From Pseudoflavonifractor sp. 524-17 (GTDB taxonomy: Bacteria; Bacillota; Clostridia; Oscillospirales; Oscillospiraceae): 51,151 bases of DNA. Under the pieces are notes generated by a model that ran no database searches, was not told the DNA's origin, and saw only the letters and a program-made list of their open reading frames with translations. This document shows, one piece after another, positions 32,050 through 39,698 of this stretch. Where the stretch lies: positions 1 through 51,151 of the forward strand of contig NZ_QWEK01000002.1 of the NCBI RefSeq assembly GCF_009935845.1, given 5' to 3'. The position numbers and the translations under genes are program-made. Within the stretch, counting starts at the first letter, position 1; every line of letters begins with the position of its first letter.

Positions 32050-32231
32050 CTTTGCCTATTCGCAAATTGTTTTTCCAGCGCGGTTTTTGTGCCTGGGGAA
32101 GCTATCGCATTACGCGCATATTGACCTCGGACCAAAACTTGAAGATCCCAGTCCCTTTTCGCCCATATCCACCGCTGGTCTCGGCCCGTCCAGATCGCAG
32201 GAAGCGCCCAGCAATCTGTCCCCAAAATCTT

Positions 32232-32714
32232 CTATACGCGCGCACGCGAAGCACGCCCCAAAATTTCGTCTACCATCGGCACTTCTTCCAGGGCTTCCCC
32301 CAGCCGGTCCACGGCCTTGTCGTGCCACCAGCGTACCGTCCTGTCCGGCACCCCGTTTGCGACTGCAATCTGCACCCAACTGTACTTATCCCGGTACTTG
32401 AAAAAAATCAGCCTTTTGTACTCACCTTTTATCGCGTCCAAACAGCTCTGAATCATATCCCGGTCCATGGTCAGAACGCGGTCTTTTACAGAAATTTCCT
32501 CCATCCTGTTCCACACGTTCCGGGCGTCCGCCTGCAAGGCCAGCACTTCGGTTGGTTTTCCCGGCGTGGAGTTGTGCGGCATCCCGTCATAGGCGATACC
32601 GCGCAATCCGTCGTATTCTCCCTCCAGCTCAGCCCGCTCGTCGGCCAGCATCCGCCTCATAGCTGGAATCCCGAAATAGTAGGCTATTACTGTTTTCACG
32701 TCCTTACGCCGCAT
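32232..32714 (-). CDS. ArpU/sigma-like phage late regulator, 160 aa
   Basis: The C-terminal part, FFKYRDKYSWVQIAVANGVP, then DRTVRWWHDKAVDRLGEAL, is a sigma region 4-like HTH as in ArpU/RinA-type late transcription regulators. The N-terminal 70 residues are helical (MRRMLADERAELEGEYDGLR). It is the last gene of the early operon, the usual place for such regulators. The target is probably the late promoter before the terminase genes; that is inferred. Confidence 0.82.
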   Translation of the reverse strand: MRRKDVKTVIAYYFGIPAMRRMLADERAELEGEYDGLRGIAYDGMPHNSTPGKPTEVLALQADARNVWNRMEEISVKDRVLTMDRDMIQSCLDAIKGEYKRLIFFKYRDKYSWVQIAVANGVPDRTVRWWHDKAVDRLGEALEEVPMVDEILGRASRARV

Positions 32715-32729
32715 AGCTCCACCTCCGCG

Positions 32730-33533
32730 TCAGTTCGTTCTTTTGGCTTCTCTCCACGACCCGCGCCATTCCCGTTTGCGCTGGCCAATCCGCTTCCGCG
32801 CGGCCCATGCGCTTTCTCTGGCTTTTCTCTGTCGGAATCGGGAGGCAGTTTCCCGCTCTACGGCCCGCAGCTTCTCCCGTGCCTCTTTCTGGTCCCAGGC
32901 AGTCGTGGGGTCCAGAAACTCCCTGTTTTTCGCCATCTGTCTGCTGTCTGCATCAAGCAAACTGTTCAGTTCTTCCAAACATTCCCGCAGTCCACCCGCG
33001 TCCCGTTGCAACACATTCAGGATCATTCCCTCCGCCGCCTCCATGGAAACGCCCGTTCGTTCCGCAATCATGCAGGCGACCTCTTCAATTTCCTGTGTTT
33101 CTCGCTCCATGCAGTCCGCCAAATATTTTATCGCGCGCGCTGGCGCCCCTACGCCGTTCCCGTCTAATTCATCCGCAATCAAAACTTTGGTCTGCTTTTT
33201 AGGCTCTTTTTTCGCTTCCCCGGCCGGAAAAGTTGGCACTCCACAATCCCTATTTCCCACGTTTGCAAAATAGCTGTACCCATCCGGCAGCGGCACATAC
33301 CTGCCGCCCGGTACCTTCTGAATCCCGGACACATCCATTGCCCATCCGCCGCAGTATGGGCAGGCGATTGTAAACGGCGACGGTTTGTGATTTTCCCCGA
33401 ACTCTTCAACGCCCTTTTCCAGATACATAGGCCAGCTCTTCCCGCATTGTTCACAGCAATAAATCATTCTTCCATGAATCAACGGCGGGCGCGTGCGTCT
33501 TTCAATATTTCTCTCCACCGCTCCGCCCCTCAT
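32730..33533 (-). CDS. Zinc-ribbon protein, 267 aa
   Basis: Two CxxC knuckles, CCEQCGKSW and ACPYCGGW (about residues 26-65), form a zinc ribbon at the N-terminus. A PLPDGYSYFANVGNRDCG stretch follows. The rest is helical and very basic at the C-terminus (RKARESAWAARKRIGQRKRE), as expected for a nucleic acid binding protein. I chose the ATG at 33533, overlapping the ParB-like stop (ATGA); a GTG six codons later has a better ribosome site. The role is unknown. Confidence 0.8.
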   Translation of the reverse strand: MRGGAVERNIERRTRPPLIHGRMIYCCEQCGKSWPMYLEKGVEEFGENHKPSPFTIACPYCGGWAMDVSGIQKVPGGRYVPLPDGYSYFANVGNRDCGVPTFPAGEAKKEPKKQTKVLIADELDGNGVGAPARAIKYLADCMERETQEIEEVACMIAERTGVSMEAAEGMILNVLQRDAGGLRECLEELNSLLDADSRQMAKNREFLDPTTAWDQKEAREKLRAVERETASRFRQRKARESAWAARKRIGQRKREWRGSWREAKRTN

Positions 33534-34702
33534 TTCCGCAGGGCGGCGATTGCCACGGCCAGCGCGTCGGCCCGCTCCATCCATGTGTCCGCCAGCCCGG
33601 CTTCAATGCCAAGCATTTCCTCGCAGTACATTTGCAGGTCTTCCAGGATGTTTGCGGCCATCCGCTTGTGCATCGGCTCCTTTTCCGGCCTCGGCGTATC
33701 TTCCGCAGGTGGGGGAGAGGGCAGCGTGGGGAAGTCCACGATTTTCCCGGTATCCCCTGTGTATGCCTCCGGTGTCCAATCCACCTTCGGCGCTCCCGCT
33801 TCATCCTCCAGCCTTGCCGGGAGAACAGCCGCGCCGCTGGCCGAACGGTCCTTCGCCCGCTCCAAAATTTCCTCCATCTGCTCCGGCGTCGGCGCTGGCC
33901 CCGTCTCGTCCGCTATGACCATCGTGACCCCGCCCGCCGGTATCGGCGGCTCCGGTGTCCGCAGTTCTTCCCGCAGGCGCTTCACTTCGTCGATGGACGG
34001 CCCGCGCTTCATGGCTCTTGCCCGGTCCAGCGCCGTCAACTGCTCCCGCTCGGACATGGTGGACAGCTCATAGGCCACGGAGATATTGATTTTCCCCTCT
34101 TCCAGCCAAGTCTTGAACGCCGCTATCAGGTGTTTTGCAATGCTGTCATACCGGCCCACTTGTGCGGGCGTGGTGCCCAACTGCTCCGCAATGATTTTCC
34201 GCGTCTCGCCAGGGATTTTCTCAAACCGGCGCTTTTTCTCCAAAAGTGCGCGTAAGCGCGTTGCCTCCTGCACCTTAACCCAGTCTGTTTTTTCCCTATG
34301 ACCGTTTGTGGTGATAATCAAAATTTCCTCGTCAATGGCCCGCAGCTCTTCCGCCTCCGGCCCCGTCTCCCGCTCGGTGTCCTCCACCATGCACGGCATC
34401 TTCCGGTAGGCTTCCTTGCCCTGCTTCACAAGCTGGAGAGAAGCCAGCCGCCGACGGTGGCCGGAAAGAAGTTTGTACTTCCCGCCGCCCAGCGGCACCA
34501 CAAGCCCCGGCTGCTTCACGCCGCCGGACAGTTCGATCAGCCCGGCCAGTTCGTCGATTGCCGACATGGGATAAAAATTATCTTCCGACGGCAAAAGGTC
34601 GTCCACGTCTATGTATTTCAGCACGGCGCGGCCCTCGTCCGCCTTGCTCCGTGCCTGGACCTGCCCCCGGCCCTTTTGCAAGCTCATAATATCGAACCCC
34701 AC
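33530..34702 (-). CDS. ParB-like nuclease-domain protein, 390 aa
   Basis: The N-terminal 190 residues are a ParB/Sulfiredoxin-like domain: IDVDDLLPSEDNFYPMSAID, GGVKQPGLVVPLGGGKYKLL, SGHRRRLASLQLVKQG (the GHRR box), then an HTH PGETRKIIAEQLGTTPAQVG. The C-terminal half is a Pro-rich linker followed by a short helix. It may act with the ParA-like protein two genes upstream, or as a phage ParB-type regulator. The GTG at 34702 has GGAGGGATAAACC upstream. Confidence 0.88.
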   Translation of the reverse strand: MGFDIMSLQKGRGQVQARSKADEGRAVLKYIDVDDLLPSEDNFYPMSAIDELAGLIELSGGVKQPGLVVPLGGGKYKLLSGHRRRLASLQLVKQGKEAYRKMPCMVEDTERETGPEAEELRAIDEEILIITTNGHREKTDWVKVQEATRLRALLEKKRRFEKIPGETRKIIAEQLGTTPAQVGRYDSIAKHLIAAFKTWLEEGKINISVAYELSTMSEREQLTALDRARAMKRGPSIDEVKRLREELRTPEPPIPAGGVTMVIADETGPAPTPEQMEEILERAKDRSASGAAVLPARLEDEAGAPKVDWTPEAYTGDTGKIVDFPTLPSPPPAEDTPRPEKEPMHKRMAANILEDLQMYCEEMLGIEAGLADTWMERADALAVAIAALRK

Positions 34703-34716
34703 GGTTTATCCCTCCT

Positions 34717-34959
34717 TCACGCTTCCGGCATTTCATACATCTGCCTGCCCGGTATCCGGTATTCCTCCATGATTTCCCGTAAAACTTCCTGCACTTGTGC
34801 CTCGTTCTCATACCGGCCCAACGTCACGCTCTTTCCGCTTGCTCCCCGCGCAAAAACATTCCATTCGGCGTTAAAGCGCGCAGTTTCCGGCTCCCCGAAA
34901 ATTGCTTCCGCGCTGTCGAGATTGACAACCTCGCTCTTCCTCTGCGTCAGAATCAGCAT
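34717..34959 (-). CDS. Small conserved phage protein, 80 aa
   Basis: MLILTQRKSEVVNLDSAEAI opens the protein; a beta strand pair and GKSVTLGRYENEAQVQEVLR, then EIMEEYRIPGRQMYE follow. The start resembles CsrA (MLxLTRK) but the rest does not. Proteins with this 'GxYxxExxAxxVLxEI' end are common in Gram-positive phages, without known role. It lies between the ParA-like and ParB-like genes. Confidence 0.78.
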   Translation of the reverse strand: MLILTQRKSEVVNLDSAEAIFGEPETARFNAEWNVFARGASGKSVTLGRYENEAQVQEVLREIMEEYRIPGRQMYEMPEA

Positions 34960-34962
34960 TGC

Positions 34963-35757
34963 TTACCCCTCCTTCCCCTTGCTCAAATCGGTCAAGGCCA
35001 GATATTCCGCCGTCAGCTTCTTGTACTGGATAGCGGCCCAGGAGCGGGGCGCGAACGCGCACAGCGGCATTTCCTCCAGCGTGCTTTCCGGCACCTTCGG
35101 ATTGTAGCTTATGGCCGTCTGGAACACAGGGCAGATACCGCTATCCTCCAGCGATTGCCGCGCCTGCTTGAACGGCTCCCGGTTCTGCCAATGGGTGAAG
35201 AACGCGCCCCGTAGCGTCAGCCCCGGATTGACGCTCTCCCGCACAGCGTCCACCTGTTCCACCAGGTCCAACAGACCGGAAAAAGAAAACTCGTCTGGGC
35301 GGATAGGGATAAGCACGTCGTCCGCCGCCGTCAGCACGTTCAGCGTCACCGTGTCCGCCGCCGGGCCGTTGTCGATGATGCAGAAATCGTAGTCATTGCG
35401 CACCAAGTCCAAGGCTCCAAACAGCACCCGGGCCGTGTCCATGTCGTCCCGGTCGAACAGCGCCCGGTCCGCCGCGTACAGCTCCATGTTGGACGTGATG
35501 ATGTCCAGCCCCTTGCACCCGGTCCGGTAAATGACCCGCTCCACGCCCTCGGCGTCCAGCGTGTCATCCAGCAGAAGCGCCGCCGTCCCGTCCTGCTCCC
35601 CGTACACCCCGAAATACCGGGAGGCGCTGCCCTGCTTGTCCCCATCTACCAGCAGCACTTTCTTGTGGTGGTACACGGCCAGGATGTGGGCGATATTTGC
35701 CGCCGAAACGGTCTTGCCCACCCCACCCTTCAGATTGACGACTGCCAGCGTTCTCAC
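34963..35757 (-). CDS. ParA-family ATPase, 264 aa
   Basis: The deviant Walker A LKGGVGKTVSAANIA lies at residues 9-23, with VLLVDGDKQGSASRYFG (A' motif) near 34-50 and Walker B-like YDFCIIDNGPAAD near 123-135. Such ATPases segregate plasmids and low-copy phages. With the ParB-like gene close by, plasmid-like maintenance of a non-integrated prophage form is possible, but an integrase is also present. The GTG at 35757 follows GGGGGAGACAAAAC. Confidence 0.9.
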   Translation of the reverse strand: MRTLAVVNLKGGVGKTVSAANIAHILAVYHHKKVLLVDGDKQGSASRYFGVYGEQDGTAALLLDDTLDAEGVERVIYRTGCKGLDIITSNMELYAADRALFDRDDMDTARVLFGALDLVRNDYDFCIIDNGPAADTVTLNVLTAADDVLIPIRPDEFSFSGLLDLVEQVDAVRESVNPGLTLRGAFFTHWQNREPFKQARQSLEDSGICPVFQTAISYNPKVPESTLEEMPLCAFAPRSWAAIQYKKLTAEYLALTDLSKGKEG

Positions 35758-36149
35758 GTTTTGTCTCCCCCTTCCCAGTTCCACCAGCCCTGTTTCCCGC
35801 GTGCGTAAGCTGGCATACGGAACATGACCGGGTTTTTCAGGACCCATGCCCAGCGCCCCGGCGAGTAGTCCCCCAGCGCCCTTTCCTTGGGCGTGAGCCC
35901 CTCCGCAACTTCCTCTACGGGGACGCAATCGACAATTTCCACGGTCCCAACAACCGCACCCATTGCAAGGATGGTCCCTTGTGGGATGTACGTTTCACAA
36001 ATTTTCACCTCGTTTCCTGTTATGTCTCGCAATCCAGCATGGACGGCCACGCGGCCCCTGATGCTTGTCCGCCTTGGACGCGTCTCATATCCTTTTAACC
36101 CCGCCACAATCGCGTATGCGTATGGCTGATGCGCAGTAAAGGCTTTCAT
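35754..36149 (-). CDS. ASCH-domain protein, 131 aa
   Basis: FTAHQPYAYAIVAGLKGYET, then RPRRTSIRGRVAVHAG, AMGAVVGTVEIVDCVPVEE and GRWAWVLKNP show the ASCH (PUA-like) fold, with the conserved QPYA, G-x-K-x-x-E-x-R and H-A/S-x residues. ASCH proteins bind RNA or modified nucleosides. The ATG overlaps the stop of the upstream gene (ATGA), and the end overlaps the ParA start. It is part of the tightly packed early operon. Confidence 0.88.
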   Translation of the reverse strand: MKAFTAHQPYAYAIVAGLKGYETRPRRTSIRGRVAVHAGLRDITGNEVKICETYIPQGTILAMGAVVGTVEIVDCVPVEEVAEGLTPKERALGDYSPGRWAWVLKNPVMFRMPAYARGKQGWWNWEGGDKT

Positions 36150-36787
36150 TCTCCCCCTCCTTCTCCGGCGTCTCCGCCCTCCCGAAACAGTGGCCCTGGC
36201 TCCCGCTCCAAGGCTTTCAGATACTCCTGCTGCTTTTTCGCCTCCAGCGTTTGGCGGCACTTGTAGGCTAGGCTCTCCAGCTCTTCCACAAAGCCCGCGC
36301 TGATGATGTCATACGGCATAATGATAGCGGCAATCTCCATCCCGTTTTTCGCTACGATGTATTTGCCCCAGTTGGTGTCCGCCCGCTCGAACAGCCGCAG
36401 GTAGTCGGCTATGTCCTCCAGCGGGGCCAGATACTTGTCCTGGACGAACGTCATACCGTCGCTTGTACTAAGCGGCTTCACAATACGCCCGTCATACTCC
36501 ACCGTGGGCCACTCGTCGTTAATCGCCCGCTCGCCCCGCTCCCAGTCCTCCAGACTGTAGACCTTCGGCACCGGCTGGCGCTTGGTCCGGCACTTTTTCC
36601 GCTTTTTCTCCGGGATATCAAACATAGCGCACACGTTGTTCTCGTCCAGGATAGGAAGGCCGGACAGCAGGTACATGGAATACCCGTCCCCCAGCCACTG
36701 GCGGATTTCCCCGCCCTCACGGTTTTCATCGAACAGGAAGAACGCCTTGTTGGCGTTGCACAGCGCCGCGACCTTTTTCAGCTTCAC
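36146..36787 (-). CDS. Hypothetical early protein, 213 aa
   Basis: No family is recognised. It has LCNANKAFFLFDENREGGEI, RQWLGDGYSMYLLSGLPILD, a basic KKRKKCRTKRQPVPKVYS segment and a helical C-terminal part, ELESLAYKCRQTLEAKKQQE. Similar proteins with a start of this kind (small 'ANK..FL' proteins) occur in the replication modules of Clostridia phages. The GTG at 36787 follows GGAGGTGTAATGC. Confidence 0.75.
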   Translation of the reverse strand: MKLKKVAALCNANKAFFLFDENREGGEIRQWLGDGYSMYLLSGLPILDENNVCAMFDIPEKKRKKCRTKRQPVPKVYSLEDWERGERAINDEWPTVEYDGRIVKPLSTSDGMTFVQDKYLAPLEDIADYLRLFERADTNWGKYIVAKNGMEIAAIIMPYDIISAGFVEELESLAYKCRQTLEAKKQQEYLKALEREPGPLFREGGDAGEGGGE

Positions 36788-36790
36788 GCA

Positions 36791-37372
36791 TTACACCTCC
36801 TGAATGTCGATATTGAAGCGCTCCTTCATCAGTTTGCGCTTCATGAGATACTCCTTCGTACGGGTTGCGCGGCTCTTCACGTCCTCCACCTCGCGCTCCC
36901 AAGCTCCATATCCCTCACTTCCGCCTCGCGGCGAAAGTTCGCTTATTTCGCTGCTCGCGCTCTCCCCACAAAGCCCGCTGTGCTGGGCCTTTGCGGGGGC
37001 CCCGTTTTTTCTTTTCCAATACACAAAATCCGCCCTATACCGGATAGCCCGCACCCGTCGGCCCTCGCTATCGGTATAGGCTTCCTGCAAAGTGAAGTCC
37101 ACCTGTATACGCAGTTCCCGGATTTCCCCGGCCCGCTCCAGCGCGGCCAGCTCGTCATACCGGCGGGCTTCCTTCTGGCTGTCAAACCGCAGGACGGCCC
37201 CGGCTGGCGTCACCCGCTCGGTTGGTTTGTTGTGGTACTTGGCGGGCTTCCCCGGTTCTGCATCAACAGGGGAGGGGAGAGGCGGACACTTCTTCCGCCG
37301 CTCCTGCTCCGCCCACTTCCGCAAAGCCTGGGCCTGATAGGCAGGCGGCAGGTCCTTCACGTCAATTCCCAT
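36791..37372 (-). CDS. DUF1064-like nuclease interrupted in frame by a palindromic element, 193 aa
   Basis: The family features are KYHNKPTERVTPAGAVLRFD, SQKEARRYDELAALERAGEI, LQVDFTLQ-type strands, YRADFVYW (acidic active-site strand) and EVEDVKSRATRTKEYLMKRK. In DUF1064 nucleases the strands D-F-x-Y and V-E-D-V-K are normally separated by about ten residues. Here about 37 extra residues (about 123-159, APAKAQHSGLCGESASSEIS onward) lie between them and correspond exactly to a palindromic element. The reading frame is kept. The protein may still fold with a surface loop. Confidence 0.88.
   Translation of the reverse strand: MGIDVKDLPPAYQAQALRKWAEQERRKKCPPLPSPVDAEPGKPAKYHNKPTERVTPAGAVLRFDSQKEARRYDELAALERAGEIRELRIQVDFTLQEAYTDSEGRRVRAIRYRADFVYWKRKNGAPAKAQHSGLCGESASSEISELSPRGGSEGYGAWEREVEDVKSRATRTKEYLMKRKLMKERFNIDIQEV
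36900..37010 (-). repeat. Palindromic element copy 14, inside the DUF1064 reading frame
   Basis: On the minus strand: GGGGCCCCCGCAAAGG, CCC, A, GC, ACA loop, GC, GGG, then CTTTGTGGGGAGAGCG, GAGCAGCGAAATAAGC, a CGCCGC-GAG-GCGG hairpin and a GGAGCTTGGGA-type end. It has no in-frame stop in the host gene's frame. Confidence 0.85.
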
Positions 37373-37375
37373 GGC

Positions 37376-37723
37376 TCACTCCACCCATCGGAAACGCGGT
37401 GTCAGGTCGTTCGCGTTCACCACGCGCAGCGTCGCCCGCACATTTACCTTTTGCATTATTTCGTCGTTCTGGCTTTCCCACAGAATAAAGCCAGATTGAT
37501 ACAGTTCCCGCATAAGTATGTATAGCACTTGTTCCTCGCAGTATTGCCTAAAGTCAATCGCGCTGTCCGGACTTGGCATTGCAACGCTGATTTGCGCCTG
37601 TACCTTCTGTGGTTTTTCCGTCTCCGTCCATTCAATTTGCCGCTGTATCGGGGTGAATTGTTCGGTGTATTCGCCCAGCTTCTTAATCAGCCACCGGCGC
37701 AGGCGGTCGAAAAACTTTTTCAT
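37376..37723 (-). CDS. Hypothetical early protein, 115 aa
   Basis: The basic start MKKFFDRLRRWLIKKLGEY is an amphipathic helix. The rest (PIQRQIEWTETEKPQKVQAQ; QYCEEQVLYILMRELYQSGF; 'MQKVNVRATLRVVNAND') is a mixed fold. I do not recognise it. The ATG at 37723 has a GGGAGGAGGAACGGG ribosome site. It lies between the small gene after Rep and the DUF1064-like gene. Confidence 0.75.
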   Translation of the reverse strand: MKKFFDRLRRWLIKKLGEYTEQFTPIQRQIEWTETEKPQKVQAQISVAMPSPDSAIDFRQYCEEQVLYILMRELYQSGFILWESQNDEIMQKVNVRATLRVVNANDLTPRFRWVE

Positions 37724-37914
37724 TTCCCGTTCCTCCTCCCTTTCCGCCTCTTCTCCGCACAGTAGTCCCGGATGATTTCGGTCCGGTCCCGCTCGGTTGT
37801 GCTGGCTACCAGGTGCCCGTAACTGACGCCCCGCCGCTTGCTTTCCCGCACCAGGGCAGAAATCGCCTCCGATTCCGTAGCGCACCCGCCGCCCGGCAAC
37901 TCAACCATGCTCAT
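37720..37914 (-). CDS. Small basic protein, 64 aa
   Basis: SEAISALVRESKRRGVSYGH, LVASTTERDRTEIIRDYCAE and a Lys/Arg-rich end (KRRKGRRNGK) describe a small, positively charged, helical protein, possibly binding nucleic acid. The ATG overlaps the Rep stop (ATGA) and its end overlaps the next start. The family is unknown. Confidence 0.72.
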   Translation of the reverse strand: MSMVELPGGGCATESEAISALVRESKRRGVSYGHLVASTTERDRTEIIRDYCAEKRRKGRRNGK

Positions 37915-38720
37915 GTGTGTTTCCTCCCTTCTTGATTACACCGCTTCTGTTTCGGTTTCTTCGGTTTGATAAATTTCCCGTCCTTCCTGTATAGGCGTAT
38001 AGAGAGATAGGTCCCTCCGTTCACGTCGTTGTGAAACGCCTCCGCCGGGCCGGACGCCAGATAGTCTGGATACAGCTTTTCAAACCGCGTGCTGTCCTGC
38101 TTGTGTTCGGCCAGCTCCTTTGCTTTCGCCCCGGATATGCGCCCATCCCTTGTCCTTGGCTCCGGGTCCACCAGGTTTTTAGAGGCGGACCACGCCTTGC
38201 CCCCGACGGGGGACTTCACGACGTAATTTGCCAGCCCGGCCAGCCCGTTTTCATCGAATTGCAGGCGTCTGGAGTTTGCGCGTCCATATTCCCACATACC
38301 TTCCAGGGTGTCCCGGTCTATCCCCCCGTTGACAGTGATGTGGTGGTGATAGCGCCCGCCCCGCTTCCCCCGCTCTGTGACGGCTATGTATTTCAGCGGG
38401 GGCAGGCCCATCTTTTTCCGCAGGCGCTGAACCCGCCGGATATAGTTACGCAGGTTGCGGGCCGCTTCCTCGTCGCTCCCCGGCTGCTCCCCCCTGTAGG
38501 TCATGTGGATTTCCAGGTCCTCCGGCGTGAAATTCGCGTGGAAGAGGCGTGTCAGCTTTTCTTCCCGGTGCTTTTGGTTGAGCTTCTTTTGGGCCTGCGT
38601 GGAGGGCCTTCTTTTGGCCCGCTTCCCGCCGCTGTGCTTCCCCGTCTCAAAGACGGGATAGATAAACACGTCCAGGTATTCCCCGCAGACATACTTCTTT
38701 TCCCGGTACACGGTGCGCAT
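37911..38720 (-). CDS. HUH rolling-circle replication initiator, 269 aa
   Basis: Motif I is LEIHMTYRG (about residues 69-77), the HUH motif is GGRYHHHITVNG (His at about 125-127), and motif III is GLANYVVKSP with the probable catalytic Tyr at about 166 and a Lys three residues on. These are the motifs of HUH endonucleases that nick an origin and stay bound by the Tyr. No helicase domain is present, so host helicase is needed. P2-type phages also use a rolling-circle initiator, which fits the tail type. Confidence 0.88.
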   Translation of the reverse strand: MRTVYREKKYVCGEYLDVFIYPVFETGKHSGGKRAKRRPSTQAQKKLNQKHREEKLTRLFHANFTPEDLEIHMTYRGEQPGSDEEAARNLRNYIRRVQRLRKKMGLPPLKYIAVTERGKRGGRYHHHITVNGGIDRDTLEGMWEYGRANSRRLQFDENGLAGLANYVVKSPVGGKAWSASKNLVDPEPRTRDGRISGAKAKELAEHKQDSTRFEKLYPDYLASGPAEAFHNDVNGGTYLSIRLYRKDGKFIKPKKPKQKRCNQEGRKHT

Positions 38721-38799
38721 ACCGATAGCACCCCCTCCGTGGTCGTTAAGTTACTATTCCATACAAGCCCGAAACGCGCCTGCGCGCGTACTTTTCCCC

Positions 38800-38828
38800 T
38801 TGTATATGTCCCCGGAGTGTGGTACAAT
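38800..38828 (+). promoter_or_regulatory. Plus-strand promoter for a small RNA
   Basis: TTGTAT (38800-38805), 17-bp spacer, TACAAT (38823-38828), directed against the early operon. Confidence 0.7.
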
Positions 38829-38834
38829 ATGTTG

Positions 38835-38914
38835 TGTACTTGATTGTCATGGGCACCCTCCGGGGTGTCCGCCCTGCGCAAGCTGTAGGAAGCTCGCGCA
38901 GGGCGTTTTCTTTT
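38835..38914 (+). ncRNA. Candidate small RNA between Rep and the next early gene
   Basis: Downstream of the promoter at 38800-38828 there is a GGGCACCC-TCC-GGGGTGTCC hairpin, then a strong terminator: GCCCTGCGC (38871-38879) with GCGCAGGGC (38896-38904) and TTTTCTTTT. The transcript would be about 80 nt and antisense to the leader of the Rep gene and to the 3' end of the upstream gene. It also holds a short open frame starting at an ATG at about 38849. Confidence 0.65.
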
Positions 38915-39485
38915 ATCCGAACCGCTCGCGCGGCACCCTCCCGGTTGGCCACCCAAACGGCATTTCCATTGTCCTGAACGGCGGCGCAAACGGTCCACCC
39001 ATCATCAGCGGCGCGGACGCTGCGGACATTCCTCCCATCGGCCCTAGCGCCATTTTCAGCGTCATGCAGGCGACGGCAAAGCAGGGAGGCGGAAGCTCCT
39101 TCAATATGTCCAGGATTTTGTGAACGGCCTCCTCCGTCATTTCCGCCTGCTCTTCCAAGGACGGCTCCTTCTTCTCTTCGTCCGCGTTCCCGGCGGCGTT
39201 TTCTCCGCCCTCCCGCTCTACCCGGACGGAATCGACGGCCCGCTGCGCGGCCCCCTCGCCACAGTCCCGGTCGTACAGGCGCTCGTCGAACTCATCCTCG
39301 GACAGCTCCACTTTCAGCACCCGCCCATACAGGTAATCGAAATAGGTCTGCTTCTCCAGCAGCCCGGCGCAATGCTCAACCGTGATAGGCCCGCTGGCCT
39401 GCATGAACCCCATCCCCTGGAGGTGGCTGTTTTCATACAGCGCTTTCAGGACCCGCGCCTTGTCCATCCCTTTGATGTCAACCAT
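38913..39485 (-). CDS. Phage early protein with Gly/Pro-rich tail, 190 aa
   Basis: The N-terminal 75 residues, HLQGMGFMQASGPITVEHCA, then YFDYLYGRVLKVELSEDEFD and ERLYDRDCG, match a small conserved phage protein with the Y-x-Y-G-R-x-L-K-V-x-L motif (function unknown). An acidic linker, then helices and a Met/Pro/Gly-rich C-terminus follow. The start overlaps the previous gene by 40 bp. The ATG has GAGGCAAAGAGA upstream. Confidence 0.78.
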   Translation of the reverse strand: MVDIKGMDKARVLKALYENSHLQGMGFMQASGPITVEHCAGLLEKQTYFDYLYGRVLKVELSEDEFDERLYDRDCGEGAAQRAVDSVRVEREGGENAAGNADEEKKEPSLEEQAEMTEEAVHKILDILKELPPPCFAVACMTLKMALGPMGGMSAASAPLMMGGPFAPPFRTMEMPFGWPTGRVPRERFG

Positions 39486-39697
39486 TCTCTTTGCCTCACG
39501 TTCATTGATTTGGACCCGTTTACCGGGTGTCCATCGTTTTTCTGCCCTTTGTCATTCAACCAATGCAGGTGTTTACACCGCCGCATCACGCACCCCCGCC
39601 GCCGTATGTAAACGTCGTTCATCAGCCGTTCATGCAGAGCGCACCAGGCCGTGGCGTTGGCAGGTGTCTTGCGTGGCTTCCGCTTTTTCCTTGCCAT
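39446..39697 (-). CDS. Small basic Cys/His protein, 83 aa
   Basis: KKRKPRKTPANATAWCALHE, then RRRGCVMRRCKHLHWLNDKG suggest a small zinc-binding, nucleic acid-binding protein (one Cys, then C-x4-C-x-H). It follows the methyltransferase stop by 1 bp and overlaps the next gene by 40 bp. The family is unknown. The ATG at 39697 is the only start consistent with the preceding stop. Confidence 0.68.
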   Translation of the reverse strand: MARKKRKPRKTPANATAWCALHERLMNDVYIRRRGCVMRRCKHLHWLNDKGQKNDGHPVNGSKSMNVRQREWLTSKGWTRRGS

Positions 39698-39698
39698 G

